Part shown: positions 32,805 through 45,822 of the stretch, one piece after another
How the letters are laid out: every line of letters starts with the position of its first letter
Numbering within the stretch: position 1 is the stretch's first letter
Source: Ganoderma boninense
Taxonomy: Eukaryota; Basidiomycota; Agaricomycetes; Polyporales; Polyporaceae
Assembly (NCBI GenBank): GCA_002900995.3
Contig: CM035304.1
Coordinates: 3,853,612 to 3,917,611, forward strand
Length of the DNA: 64,000 bases
Direction: 5' to 3'
The notes under the pieces: generated by a model
The model's database searches: none
Seen by the model: the letters and a program-made list of their open reading frames with translations, nothing else
Told to the model about the DNA's origin: nothing
Translations under genes and position numbers: made by a program

Positions 32805-35800
32805 ACCGGGCGGGACGGGAAATGGGAGGGGGCACGTCTTATTGTCATGTCTTATCATAAGGTGCGGGTGGCTCAGGCCTGGTAACCATGATCTGTCCGC
32901 TGATGCCGTAGGTAGTTTCGTCCAGTGCTCCATGGTACACAATAAATTCGCCATTACTTGCCATAGCCGTGTGTTGTGCTTATTGTTGTTACCGACGTGG
33001 TTGTCACCACGTCGAGCGGCGCGCGCCTAACCACGGGCATGGTATCTGCACCCCGGTGCCCGTCTTCAAGACCACTTCCACAGCTGTTTGAAACACGTAC
33101 AGATATGTTTTGCTAATTACACGCTGCTGAGGTTCGCTAGATGATGTTCTCATAGAGACAACGGGTGGACGAATCTACAGGAGGCGGCTTGCCGAGGCGG
33201 CCACCGCAACACCTGATCCGCGCCTACATTCGTTCACTTGGACCACACTCCAGAGCGGCCCGCGGCAAAGCACCTTCCGGATCCATCATATACTTCGCCA
33301 TCCGTTGGCCTCCCCTCTCCTTCCACCACCCACCACCCAACTTCACGGCCCCTCCTCTGCCCCCGCTCCTCGTCCATCTCTCTCTATCTGCCTTCTGCCA
33401 CCATATGTATCGACCTCCAATTGTCGGCCTCACCCCTCTCGCACTCCCATGTGCCGCCCTGACGCTCATCCCGTCCATCCTCGACAGCACCACTCCGCAT
33501 CAGCCACCGCCATCCAGTAAGGTCTACAGGTACGTCAACCACCCACTACTTCCCTGCGATCCCCAGCCGTCGTCCACCATCTTCAACCCCGCTGCACTCC
33601 TCCAAGACCTCCTCTGCCACCCCTCCGCCGCAGCCCGCCACACGTGCGAAACGGACGAGGGGCTCACCATGTCTACCTGGCCACCGCTTCTCAACCACTA
33701 CCATGTGCACGTGGCCCGCATTACCTTGACGACGACGCCACGTCGCCAACACCATACTCAACGTGTCCTCGAGGAAGTTCACGGCAGCTCTTTCAACTTC
33801 AATGGGTTCAACCACACATATCCACACATTGCGTCTAACCACTTATCGCTATCGGATGGCACGACTTATTCGATGTCTCATCCGAATTACTGGTGCCCCA
33901 GAGACACTTCAACGTCGTCGCCACTCCGTCGTCGGACCTCAGACCTCGTCGAGACCCGAGGCGGGGTCTGGGGTGAGCCCGAACGTTTCTCTGTTGCCTC
34001 CCTACCGATCAGTGTCAGCGGTGCACACTGTGATTCGCTGCGTCATGCATTGGAACAATCTTGTGGCATGCGACGTGACCCGCACTGATTAGATTTAGAG
34101 GAAAACTCAAGCTCAAGACGGCGACGGCTCCAAGAAGCGAGGATGATGAACCCGCGCAAGTACTAAATATCGACATCGTTGGCCGTGGATATACAAAACT
34201 ACGTAGGATACTGGATACTCAATAAACCCTCTCAGCAAATTTGCTGGCTACCCATGCAAGACGGCAACAAATGGATCCCGTATGAATTCTTCACCAGACA
34301 CCACATGGAGGAATATTGTTCTGGATGCCGTCGACACATGAAAGCGAGTTATAGAAGATGCACCAAAAGAGGGGCCGAGTAAACATGTCAATAGTGGGGT
34401 ATACCGAGGCGAAAAGTCAATGCGGATGCCTTTCGGTGAGTTATATTTCTATCATTAAATTGAACTGATGTTTTTATGAAGAACCGTTTCATGCACAAAT
34501 GTCCATATGCCACAACAGCATATCGTGCACACAAGCCCACCAGCTCTGATCTTATCCATACGCCGCATCCTCACAAGTACCTTGGGAACCCTCACCTTGA
34601 ATCTTCAAATTATAAATCTGCAACATGGTTAATGGGGATGTACATTGTCTCCCAAACCATCCTTTACTGCCTCCTTCTGCCTCGTCGTTTTTGGAGTACC
34701 CAAGCAGCTGCGATAAACTTTGTAGGTCAGGGTTCCTGTCGGCCGGATTCACTTCAAACTAGGGGCTTCGTCGGGAGGGGGCACATTTATAACCTATGTG
34801 CCACTTGAGAACATACCGAAGTGGCATAGAGGCTATCCAAGTGTACACCAATGGTTATACTGACCAGATATCAGCTGGAGGTGGGCACTACCCAGTCTTT
34901 ATGGTCTCTGAAGCGCTCACCCTACACAATGCGCGGATCCTTCCGGACCGCAGTCCGGACATGTTCTTGCTTGGTTCTCACGCTGGCCTGGCTTCGCGCC
35001 TTGGTCTCCATTCCCCTGGCCCATCCGCAACCAATGGACTGTCTCCACTGTCCCGACTGTACAGTATCTCTTGGCTTTTGCTTTGCTTTGCGCCCGACAC
35101 ATTTCAGTTTCGCATTCTATTCATCCAACGCTTCGCACCGGAATCGCATCCGTAGGCTTTTCATGACGCGCCGACGTTTGGCGAGTCGGTCTGCATTCTA
35201 CAATGGTGAGCCGCTTTGTTCAGTTGATGCACATATGCGCTGAAACATATTGCAAAAGTCGAGATAGGACAGTCATGGTCCGCTGAACTCAAGCTCAATA
35301 TCGAGGGCACAATGGCCAGCTCAGGATCTTGGTCGGGTGAGCCACAAAGCGAGCCCGTTATCCTCTTGAAGTTGCATCCCCTCCCTGCTCGTGGCTGTCT
35401 GAAACTGGTGTTCTGGCGATCCCTCTGTGCGTGGTGTTCACACGCAGTTCAGCACTCACGAACGCGGCTGCACCTTGAAGACCGAAGATCAAACACGCAT
35501 CGTAGAGGGCAGCCTGAGGAGGACATGAGTCTGCTGTACATGTAGCAAGCAGAGCGATAAAAAGGTGAGATGTCACAGTCCCGCTGATGCGCTTTGCTTC
35601 TGTCTTCGCATCAAAGCCTGTCCTCCATTTCTCCCCTTCCCTGGCAATGCAATGGCAAGTTGCTTTGCTGCCCCTCCCCCCTCCTTCCCTGTTTAGATCT
35701 GGGAGTCGCATTGTCCAAAGCGGACAGTCTCCTGGTAGGTATAAAATATGCGAAGGGGGTTCTTCGTTGTCCCGTCAAGACTTCTTGAGTCATGTCTGGG

Positions 35801-36940
35801 CAGAACGGCGCTGCAGTGAACGCGACTCCCCAACCACTCCTGTTTCCTACCTACCCGTATACAGCCACGACCTACGCATCAAGAATCCTGACCTGTGAGT
35901 TTTGTATCTCGTTCCTTGCAAAGCTCGAAATCTTACAGAATGTTGTAGTGAATGACACGAAGGGGCAGCAGGCGAAGTACTGTCCGTCGCCTCACAGCGC
36001 CTTGGGTAAACGGAACCACATTAACATGGTGGGGTGCATGCTAATCCTATGCTTCGACGCAGATGGCGCTCTTGACGAGAGCAAGGTGACATATGGCACT
36101 CTTGCGCACAACCCTGGCCTCAACAATGGATAATATGGTCGCTGGCGACCCCACATGTGAAGCACTGGTGAGTACCCGATATTCTTCGGATTCTGCCTTT
36201 CACCTTCTGACTGAGATGATCTCCACGTTTGCAGCCCCCCTGTACCCATCCACACCCTCGCAGCAATTTCCCTCACCAGACCCCGCAGCTGGACTGCCAA
36301 GGCTTCGCAATCGCGATCATTCGTTCCCTCAACCACAATTTGTAAACATTCGTTCTTTGTAGCGCTAGCATTTCAATCTATCGGGCTGAAGATATTACCT
36401 CGTATATTTCGCGTCTATGGCTGTATTTGATGATAATTGGTCCTCTGATGTTCAACCCAATCCTTACTTCCACGACCATAACAGAGTGTTGGGTGATCAC
36501 ACTTTGCTCCACTGGCCTCGGTGATAGTCGCATGCGCAGAGCCCGGTTGAACCCCTGGGCAAATGGAACCGAAGAACACCATAGCTACTTCGCCAGTCAC
36601 GACAGAGCGTGGGGTTCGCTTGTTTTGTCGTCGTCACTGGCAGCGCAGCGACGCAGTTGTCGCTCGCGCTCGCTGTGGCCATAACGCGACGCGTCGCAGA
36701 CAAGGCGTATTTTCCCCAGCATGTGACCGCGAAGGAATGGGGTCTAGATGCTTACTAAGCCACAAGTGCCAGCCAATGGACGATATCCCTTTACCGATTT
36801 GTTACGTAATCGCTCGCTGACTGACGATTCTGGGGAATCGAAACGATCGGGGCTGGATCGGGGTGTGTCGGGCCACCGCCTCGCATATCCTCCGAGTCCC
36901 CGTCCCCAACGGCGACGACGCTCTCCTCCTCTCCACCACC
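32805..36940. other. Gene-poor 4.1 kb
   Basis: The longest stretch without a recognised gene. An open frame at 33165-34088 (307 codons) has no ATG at its start, is rich in Pro, His, Ser and Thr, and shows no domain; I do not call it. Around 35792-36134 a run of short open segments with plausible donors (ctgtgagt at 35898; ggtgagta at 36170) could be exons of a small unknown gene starting MSGQNGAAVNATPQP, but the frames do not join convincingly. No terminal repeats were found. Confidence 0.4.
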
Positions 36941-37798
36941 ATGTCCACCGCCTCCACACTCGCTCGACTGCACCGCGCATATGTGCCCGCCTCCCTCTTC
37001 ATATCCTCCCCCTCGTCAACGCGCGCACTCGTATACCTTCCCAGCCACCGCCATGCCATGATGTCTGCGCTCTCTCACGACCGGCCCGCACCTCCCCCTC
37101 CCAGCTCTTCTCAATCCAAATCCAAATCCAACGCTGCCTCTTCTTCGACATCCCCACTGCTTGGTGAGACGCCCCCGGTCGTCGTCCCCTCGAGCACACC
37201 CTCGAAGCCGCCAACCGCGAAGCACCTTTCGCCAAATGCGGCTTCTCCCCAGGTGGCGGCTCGCCCACCACCTGTACCCAAGGCAGAACGGCCTCGCCCG
37301 AAAATCCGGGCAACCAAAGCCGCGATTACCCTGGTATGCAACGCTATGCTCGCCCACCACTAAGCTTCCTTGCTTAACATCTTCTCTCCATGCCAGACAC
37401 CCGCCGCGGTTGAGCGGCTACAGAATCTCCTCAAGAGCCCGACGCCTCAGATGATCCGCATCGGCGTACGGAACAAGGGCTGCGCGGGCCTCTCATACCA
37501 CCTCGAGTACGTCGAGAAGCCCGCCAAGTTCGACGAGGTTGTGGAGCAGGACGGCGTCAAGGTCATCATCGACAGCAAAGCGCTGTTCTCCATCATCGGG
37601 AGCGAGATGGATTGGCAGGAGGACGGCTTGAGGTGCGTCTTCAATTCCTCTCAAGCACGCATTCCTTTTCGCTGACACATGATGTATCTTTGTAGCGCGA
37701 AGTTCGCGTTCAAGAACCCCAACATTAAGGACGCTTGCGGGTGCGGCGAGTCCTTTACTGTGGGTCGTAACGGTACCCCGCCGGTCACCCAGTCATGA
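36941..37798 (+). CDS. ISA1: ISA1-type iron-sulfur cluster assembly protein, three exons
   Basis: A-type assembly factor for mitochondrial [4Fe-4S] proteins. Exons are 36941-37333, 37397-37632 and 37696-37798; the product has 243 residues. The first exon, starting ccaccATG, gives a basic N-terminus (MSTASTLARLHRAYVPASLF) as expected for mitochondrial import, then a long Ser/Pro-rich linker. The HesB/IscA domain begins TPAAVERLQNLLKSPTPQMI and contains the three conserved cysteines: the first in RNKGCAGLSYHLEY and the pair in DACGCGESF near the end. The linker of about 100 residues is long for the family. Introns of 63 bp are standard GT-AG with matched phases. The gene is intact. Confidence 0.94.
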
Positions 37799-38460
37799 CC
37801 ACTTCGCACATCTACACGTATGATAGCCCGATTCTGCTCCCTGCCAGGACCTTGCGTCCGTCATTACTAATGATAATCGTACATTGGCCTCTTGTATCCA
37901 TAGTCCCATGTCAATAGAGGTGACCAATCCGCTCCTCCAATCTGCAGCCGGGGACCATTCGCCTCGTTGCAGAGGTGAAGCAAGCTCAGCATGGCATCGG
38001 CCATAGGACAGGTCGTCCTGAGCACGATATGCTCGCGTCTTTGCGGAGGCCTTCAGATCGCAGGCAAATGGTGAAAACCTCGCAGGAACTGTAAAGGCAC
38101 AACTGTGTCGTTCCGGGTCACCGCATTCGCTGGTGTGGCATCGGGATTTGTATGGCGTTGAGCCGGGGATACGGAGAACTTTGAAGAGCAAGCAGCACGC
38201 GCTATCGTCTGTAGAATGTCAAGGGGGATGTAGCTAGGCAGGTGACCATAGGAGATGTAGGCATGGTGATGGCTGCGAAACACTCCGTTGAGGCCCAAGT
38301 CTCGAGACAGCTGAGCGCCTACTGCAACTCATCCACCGACGCCGACGTCACGACTCGGACGCTCTCCGCCCTTCCCACCCCTCTCCTTCCGTCCTCACAG
38401 GCTGCCCACTCGCGTGTCGCTCTTCCCTCCTTGGACCGCTGACCCGCTAGCTGGACAGCC
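37799..38460. promoter_or_regulatory. ISA1 3' flank and promoter of the ArfGAP gene
   Basis: Tandem intergenic region. The final 130 bases before 38461 are pyrimidine-rich (cttcccacccctctccttccg), typical for a fungal transcription start. No gene is seen. Confidence 0.4.
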
Positions 38461-40510
38461 ATGTCAATCAACAAGATAGCAGCGGAGCGGAATCAGCGGA
38501 CTCTCCTCGAGCTAGCAGCGCAGCCGGGCAACGGTGAGTTCAGGCTCTTCCAATAACGCCGTCTCGAGGAAGCTCTGAGCTCACACGGTGCTCCTCTAGA
38601 TGTATGCGCGGACTGCAAGAGCAGGAACCCACGTTGGGCGTCGTATAGCCTTGGCATCTTTATCTGGTGAGCCGCGCCCAGTCGATTGCCGTGTACGGCA
38701 CGCGTGTAGAGGGTTCTCACCCTGTGGCATGTAGCATGAACTGCGCGAGCATCCATCGCAAAATGGGCACGCATATATCCAAGGTGTAGGTAGGGTCGCG
38801 CTCTGTATGTTGTCCTGCAGCGTAATATTGCCTTCGTTCGTAGGAAGAGCCTGACGATGGACACCTGGTCCAAGGAGCAGGTCGAGGTGCGTAGCCTATT
38901 CACTGTTACTCAGGTCAGTCTTGACGCCCGCTGTGAGACAGGTCATGAAGTCGACGGGCAACGTGAAGTCAAACGCCCACTTCAATCCTGACGAGACCAA
39001 GCATCCTCCGCCCACGAACATGATCGATCAAGAGCGCGACAGCGATCTGGAGAAGTTCATCCGATGTCGGTATACCCCAGTAGCTTCATTCTTCCCCCAG
39101 TGGCTCATACGCTCGAAGCCAAATACCAGTACAAATCCTTCGTCGGTCGTTCCGCGCAGTCCGCACATTCCGCGCAAGTCGCTGCCCTCCTCGGTCCCTC
39201 AAGATCAGCATCAAGCAGACTGTCACCAGCACCACAACGTTCGGCTACCATGCCCCCGTCGGCCTCAGAACATACACATCCATTTCGAAACCGCCGATTG
39301 CGCCTGCGCTTACTTCCTCCTCAAGTACGGCAAAGTTCTCTCGCGTCGCCTGCCGCACCTTTGCAGTCGCAACTCCAACCTCAGCCCAGTTCGGTACCGA
39401 ATTTTGCTGCCGCCCGGCAGCCCGGTCCACAGCTGAGTAACGTCCCGACGAACCTGTACACGCAACTACCGCAACAGTCGACGTCCATACAGCAGCAGCC
39501 GCAACCTCAGCGGCCGCAACAGTCCAGCAATCCCCTTTGGAACGACCTCGCACAGCTCCAGGCACCAAGCACGAACTCGTCGCTTCCCCTCCAGTTCGCT
39601 TCCCCGCCTACAACCCAGCCTATCGGTGTCCCTGCCCCAAATGCTAATGGTGCCGGCCTCTCACTCCCAAACCCGTTCACCGGCCTCTCCGTGAGCCCCA
39701 ACAACCCCTTCCCTTCCTCCCTCAGCGCGCAGCCCACCGGAATAAGCATCGGCAACAACAGCGGCATGTTCCAGGCCAGCGGTGGCCCACCGCGCAGCAT
39801 GAGCCTCAACTCCATCTCCCCCATGCCGCTGTCCCTCGGCGCCCTGCCCTCCCCCGCATTCCAACCCGGCCCAAATCCTCTCAACGCCCACCGCCGGCGT
39901 TCTCCTCTCGCAGACGCCTCTGACCGCGCCCGCCCCAAGCCCGTTCGTCCCGTCCTCCCTCCCCTCTTCCCTTCCTTCTGCCGGGTTCGCACAGCAGCAC
40001 TCGACGCCACTGTCCGCGGCGTCGCCGTTCGGCCAGCCGCTCCTTACGCCGCAGCCGCAGCCGTCGCCGATGTTCCAGCCGTCCTCGCAGCTGTCGCCAA
40101 TGTTCCCGAACCAGGTTTCCGGTCTGGGCATGGGCATGGGTGCGGGCGTAGGGATGGGGCAGCCGATGACGCCACAACTGCAGACGCAGATGGGCGGGAA
40201 CCCGTTTGCGGCGCTGGGCGGGACGTCCCAGTCGGCGTTCGGCTCGCCTCATGTACAGGGCTTCGCGGGGTCGCCGTCGCCTGCGCCGTTCATGCAGCAA
40301 CAGCAGCAGCAACCTCAGCAGATGTATGGTCAGCAGAACATGGGCATGGGTATGGGCTCGGGAATGGGCGTGGGTGGCATGGGTATGGGAGGGATGCAGC
40401 AGGGGGTGCCGGTGGGCGGGATGCCGAGTGCGGGTGCTGGTACGTTTGGAGGCGCGGGGTGGGGTCAGCAGACGGGGTTCGCTGGGCAGCAGCCGTGGGG
40501 CGGCATGTGA
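38461..40510 (+). CDS. ArfGAP domain protein (SMAP/Age2 type), six exons
   Basis: GTPase-activating protein for Arf GTPases in coated-vesicle traffic. Exons are 38461-38533, 38600-38666, 38735-38785, 38844-38886, 38942-39065 and 39119-40510; about 582 residues. The zinc finger is spread over exons 2 and 3 (CADCKSRNPRWASYSLGIFI then CMNCASIHRKMG), with the arginine-finger position in the second half, followed by KSLTMDTWSKEQV and the family helix DLEKFIRSKYQYKSFV. The long last exon is Gln/Pro/Gly/Met-rich, with repeats such as MGMGMGSGMGVGGMGMGG and QQQQQQPQQMYGQQN, usual for clathrin- or adaptor-binding tails. The donor of intron 5 is GTCGGT, a weaker site. A one-base frame change in the CCC at 39887-39889 shifts the tail; removing one C restores a continuous Pro/Ser-rich reading to the stop at 40508. 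Confidence 0.9.
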
Positions 40511-41407
40511 GACTTGAGTGCTTGTGTATCTGGCGCGATGGTGGGGTGAGATAGGGATGGGCAGATGGGGCGGGAAATGAGATGGATAACTCATGAAGAA
40601 GTTGGAGACATCGAATACGGTGTGTTTATTAGCTTGGGATAATTGGTTCGCGCTGTTGTGCACCCATGATGTGGCTTAGAATCCGCAGAGGAATATAGCT
40701 GGGACGCTGGGGAGGAGGAAGAAGGCATACATATGAGGGTGATCGCGAGACGCTGTTCATGCAGGTCGGGCTCGTCATCACGACGCAAGATGCGACCTCA
40801 CGTTTGAGGGCTGTTCAACCAGTACACGCGCAGGGACCTGTCCATACCGTTCATGGAGGTATTCATGGGGTCGACATTGCTCCAAAAAAGGAACTGGTGA
40901 GACGCAACCTATGCAACCAGTCGAGAAACGAAACAGCCGTATGCGATAAACCGTCTACGCAAAATTTGAGCAAGGAGAGGAGTAGTTCAACTGTAACGGC
41001 CAACTCATCTTGCTTTGCACCTGAATCAGTCTGCTCGCATTGTGCGTCGCAGCCTGCACGATCTTGCGACGTAAATCATCAAGGTGGCCAATCCACCGTG
41101 GGATCAGAAAGAGAAGTATGAATCGCTGCATTTGACCAACTGCCTCGAAGATGTTGCTGGAGTATATTCGCCCATACACGGATGGCACTCAGATCTATGA
41201 TCTATGAGACTCTAATGAGATAAAGTATACAAGTGCAGATAGTTCGTCAGTTCAAAGTCATGTTTAGCGGGGCAACTGAGTTTCAGGCTCGTGGGGACAT
41301 GTCCAGGTCATAAACATATCGTGTCGAATCGTGATTTTTAGTCAGAAGCATGGACCTGTCCAATGATTGGCTCCGTCAAATACGCCCTCGGCAGACACGT
41401 CGTCCCG
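40511..41407. other. Convergent intergenic 0.9 kb
   Basis: Between the ends of the ArfGAP and MFS transporter genes. I find no domain, RNA gene or repeat. Confidence 0.4.
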
Positions 41408-43736
41408 CTATGAAGAAGAGCAAGGTACACATGCTGCTTTCGTGTCTTCATGCCCTATCTTGTCGTTTTCGTCGTGGGATTCCTCTTTACGGTGACCAAC
41501 CACTCCGACGCCGCGGAGGAAAAGGATGGCAAGAACCGTCCCTGTCAGAGGACCCGTTAGCGAACCGAACAGCTTCACCGCCCCCGTAGAGTACATTGAA
41601 GTCGACCTACCGAAAACGCCGAACGCGAAACCCGACCACATCGCGCCCTTGTACGCCGCCAGCTGGGCCGCCTTCGGCGCGTTCGTGCCCCCAGTATTCG
41701 TGCCGACGCCTAGTTCATTCGACTTGCTCTTGAGGGTCGCGTTGAAGACGACAGTGGAGATCGAGAGGCCGAACGCGGTGCCAAGCTGCGTGAGCGTCTG
41801 GAAGAGCGCGCCACCAACCGACTGCTCGTGGGGAAGGCACGCGCGCGCGATGAAGAGCGTGCCGGTCGAGAAGGAGAAGTCCGCGCCGAAGACGGTGAGA
41901 ATCGCCGCTGGAAAGCCGAACGCCCAGTACGGCGCCGCAGGGTCGATGACGGCGAAGAGGAGGTTCGATGTCGCGGTGAGGAGTGTGCCAATGCCTATTG
42001 GGCATTGACTATGATCAGCAGTCGAGTCGGCACACCGGGTGGAAGAAAGACGTACCAGCGAGGTACACCAGACTGACTCTTGCGACAATTAGCGCGATGA
42101 CTACGTTGAGGGTTATGCCCGTCACTGGCATAGGGAGTAGCCGGATCATGGTCAAAACCGGGCTCAAACCGAGATATTCTTGGTAGTATAACTGGAGAGA
42201 AGACGAGGTAAGTACTTAGAGAGGGGACATGAAGCACAACCGTAAAGCTTCTCTTCAAACTCACCTGAGCCCAGAAAGTGAAACCCGTAAAGCTGCACCA
42301 CTCAACGAAGGCGATGACGAGAATTGCGGCGACCTTGCCATTCCTTCGTCCCCAGATCGAAACGGGCATGATCGGCGGTGGTGTCCACCATTTCTTCCTA
42401 GCCTCTCCGCCCTGCGCATGGACCCGCTCGAGATGCTGCTCCCAGAAGACGAAGAGAACGACGAACAAAATGCCAACGATGAGGAGTGCAATGATGTCTA
42501 TAAAATAACGTCACCAAAGCACGCATTGCGCAACAAATACCAAAAGTAACATGCAGAGATTGAGACGTACATCCAGTCTTCCACCCATCGGGGGCAATGC
42601 TGCCATCGCTGAGGACGAAAACGATGAAAACGAGGCCCGTCGTGACGAGAAAAGCCCCAGCCCAGTCGACGCGCCTGTTCAATGAGATTCAACAAGATCG
42701 TCAGTCCGCGATATTCTTGCAAAGCACTCACTTGTCTGGGATGGCGTATGGGATGTCCGGCTCTATGGAGAGGAAACCACCCAGACAGCACGCAGCGCTG
42801 AGGCCTGCCAAAAACCAGAAAGTTGAACGCCAGGTCTGCCTGGTCAAGAGATCATTCGTGCCGTCAAAACTAGACCCATTCGGGGGCGGACTCACTCGGT
42901 GTACTGAGTCAAAACACCGCCGATGGTGTTCCCAATTGCTCCACCGACAGGGGCGCCTGCTGCAAAGGTTGCAAACGCGACAGAGCGAATTGGCGAAGGT
43001 GGGAAGGTGTGCGCGAGGATGCCGAGCTACAGCGGGTGAATAACGGGCGGAAGCTAGTCGCCATGGGCACTCACAGCTGCTGGGACAGCCGCTGCAGGTC
43101 CGAAGCCTTGCAGGGCACGTAGAACATCTATGGTAATTTCATCTAGAACAATCTGAGATGAGGCACCGTCCCTCGATCCGTCGCAGAGCATGCTCACTTT
43201 GTGCAAAACCGCAACCCAAACCGAAGACGGTCATACATGCGCATCCCAACAGGAATGTGAGCTTGCGTCCGAACAGGTCGGCAAGCCTTCCCAGAACCAA
43301 GAGGAGACATCCCTGCAACGGTGGATGTCAGCGCGGAAGACACTCATGTGGTAAGGCGTATGGCCTGAGGATGACTCGCCGAGCTGAGCGAATAGGCCGA
43401 CACGATCCATTGCAATTTGGATTCGATGATGTGGAGGTCTCTGCCGATGGTGGGGAGCGAGATCGACACCGCGGTCATGTTTGCAGTCTATCTTGACGAT
43501 TAGTAACATATGCTAGATGTGTAGAGCGTGGCAGAACTACCCACATTTAAAATCATGGCAAGCGTGACGGTGCCGATAAGGATAATATCCTTTGCCCGCG
43601 ACCGTTTCGTGTGCGACATAGTGGAACTACCATTGCGTGTACATGTCGCAGAGGCTGTGTCGCTGTCCCTTCCCAGTTCCTTCTCCGCAAGGAAGTGGGC
43701 ACATGTGGCAGATGAATTGCGTTGGTGTGCCGACAT
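41408..43736 (-). CDS. MFS transporter, DHA2-like multidrug/H+ antiporter family
   Basis: Multi-pass plasma-membrane exporter, about 590 residues over roughly eight exons. Start 43736; exon 1 (43736-43545) ends in the first membrane helix (AKDIILIGTVTLAMILN). Following exons encode ANMTAVSISLPTIGRDL, the motif-A loop GRLADLFGRKLTFLLG, LRALQGFGPAAAVPA, the motif-C region FATFAAGAPVGGAIGNTIGG, WRSTFWFLAGLSA, then a second bundle from VDWAGAFLVTTGLVFIVFV to the last helix before a short acidic/basic tail. Motif A and motif C place it with drug-type 14-helix carriers; the substrate is not predictable. One intron appears to use a GC donor (GCGAGT at about 43383) with a normal AG, since only this keeps YSLSS-GCLLLVLGRL in frame. 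No gene cluster partner is adjacent. Confidence 0.88.
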
Positions 43737-44445
43737 GTTGTAGAGGAGCGCGTGTGTGGGGAAGGGGAGGTCGCTTGGGTCATCGCGCCGAAAGTCCTGA
43801 GAAGAGATGGGGATTTAAGCACGAGCGGACGTAAAGTGGGATAATGCTCACGGGTCCATCGTCATGGTCGGTCGCTGACAAATTTTTGGACAACAAACTT
43901 CGTCATCTGTATCGCGAAATCGCATCGTGGGCACCTGCAGCCGCGTATGAGTCGAAATTCAACGGGTGAAGAAAAGTTCCTAGAAAGTGCAGGTGAGGAA
44001 GGCGGATCGTCTAATACGGTTGGAATAGTAAGTGGCAACCGGAGACAATTTCGGCTGCGACCCGCCACCGACACGGGACATACGTTAACCCAACCTCGAG
44101 ACTGTATACTTACCTCACGTGTATACATCCCAGTTACGAAGTCTAGCGGCTGAGCGCTACGAGTGCGGGGCCTAACGTTAGCTTCCCCCGGCTTCCCACT
44201 CTGGCAATGCAGGTGGCGGGAGATTCCCGAGGAAAAAAGGACGCTCTGAGAACAGCTTTCATATCAAGGACTAAACTTGCCCTCCTACGATGGCCGCTGG
44301 GAGGCGAAACGCGACAGGTAGAGGAACTACTGCGAGTGGCATCTGGTGACGATACATCGGATGCCGCGAGTTAAAGGAATGGAATTCAAGGATGAGATTC
44401 GTGCCCAGGAAACTTTAAAGGTCCAAGACGCACTGGCGACATCAC
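43737..44445. other. Intergenic 0.7 kb
   Basis: Upstream of the MFS gene and downstream of the F-box-like gene. Only short unsupported open frames. Confidence 0.4.
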
Positions 44446-45592
44446 TCAGTACAAGGCGCCCTCTTCGTCTCCGTTATCCCCGCCCTGGATCCTCTCCGTC
44501 TTCTTCTCACATCGCACGATGCGCCTGACCCTCTCCAACACCTCCTTCCGACGCTCCTCACCCGCGGCGACAACGTCCGGCAACAGCACCGCCGCATCCT
44601 CTATGTCTCGTCGGCGTATGCGAGGGCCCCAGATACTGTGTCGGTACGTGTCGACAAGTCGCACGGACTCGAGCGCGCTGCTGCTCGGTTGCGCGACCAT
44701 CGCGGCAGCCGCGGTCGGGGGCAGAAATGTCGCCTGTCCGATGTAGAGCGTGCGCAGGCGCGGAAGTGCCGGGAGGAGAGGCGCCTTGGAGAACGAAGTG
44801 TGGAGGCCGAGCTCGTCCGATGGGAAGGACATGTTTGTCAGGGTGATGTGTTCCACGGCCGTCCAAGTGCTTATCGCGGACGCGAGATGGTATGTGGCCG
44901 ATGGTACAATCTGTACGGACCGATTGATGGAAGCATTCGCGGAGATCATCGACTATCACCGGAAACGGTCAGAAGAGGAGGCACTTACCGCGGTCGAGAA
45001 GTGGTGTTCTGGGTCAGGGCCCCTCCAGACGAACGTCTTTGGACTGAGTGAAAGAATGAACAGAAGAGGAAGAGAAATGATGGGTCCCGTGAGTAGAGAG
45101 TCACGCGCACAGCGTGGAAGATGATGAACTCACTTCGCAAGAGCTAGCGCCTCGTAGAGATAGCTCAAGTGCGGATTTCCGCTGTGCGAGTGTAGACGCA
45201 ATGAGAGGAGTTCCAACGGCAGTTTCGCCCCATCCAAGCGAGGTTCGTTGCCACCTAGGTCATTCCTATCCCCGTCTTCTTGTGAAGCCACAGTCGAGCA
45301 TAGACACCGTTGGAGCGCAGCTGCCATGTGCTTGGAAGATTTCGAAGTCGGCCGAGCCACCTGCAAGGGCGATGGAGAGCGTTTTTGGGACACATGAGAG
45401 TCGTATCGTTCCCTCCGAGAAGAGGATGAGCTGGGCGATTGAGTGGAAGTCGAGGTGTGAGTGGAGGATGGGTTGGCCGAGTTTGAAGAACGTGTTGTTG
45501 ACACATAGGAGCTCGGCGGGACGGTGATGCCCGTGGAGTGCAAGAGCAAGGATTTGTTGCAACAGTTCGACGGGCACGACCGCGAGCGACAT
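44446..45592 (-). CDS. F-box-like domain protein, three exons
   Basis: Predicted substrate-recognition type protein of about 325 residues, typical of agaricomycete F-box-like expansions. It starts at 45592 with MSLAVVPVELLQQILALAL, the short N-terminal F-box-like helix pair, followed by AELLCVNNTFFKLGQPILHS. The middle reads KTLSIALAGGSADFEIFQ, then LELLSLRLHSHSGNPHLSYL, resembling leucine-rich strands, and the last exon has HITLTNMSFPSDELGLH and LPRLRTLYIGQATFLPP. Exons are 45592-45134, 45043-44989 and 44910-44446 with GT-AG introns in matched phases. A one-base change near 45332 (AA on the coding strand) breaks exon 1 between FEIFQ and HMAAALQRCLC. No known partner domain, so the target is unknown. 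Confidence 0.78.
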
Positions 45593-45822
45593 AGGGGCAC
45601 AGAGACAAAGGTCAAGTTCCACTCAGGGAGGCTGAATGTTGTCAGAGATGTTCTAAGGACACAAGACGTCCACGAGGTTCAGCGTCAATATTCGGTCCGA
45701 TAACGGAAGCCGGTGACCAGTCCGCACAGGGGTAAGAAGATGGCGAACTCAAAAACCAATGCATACCGGCCGTATGGTACAACAAGAAGCGTTGCAAGAC
45801 AACCCCCTGGACGTAAACCTAA

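Noticed and set aside
33165..34088. 307-codon open frame
   Set aside because: Begins with GTG, no ATG for 80 codons, low-complexity Pro/His/Ser composition and no domain; kept only as an observation.
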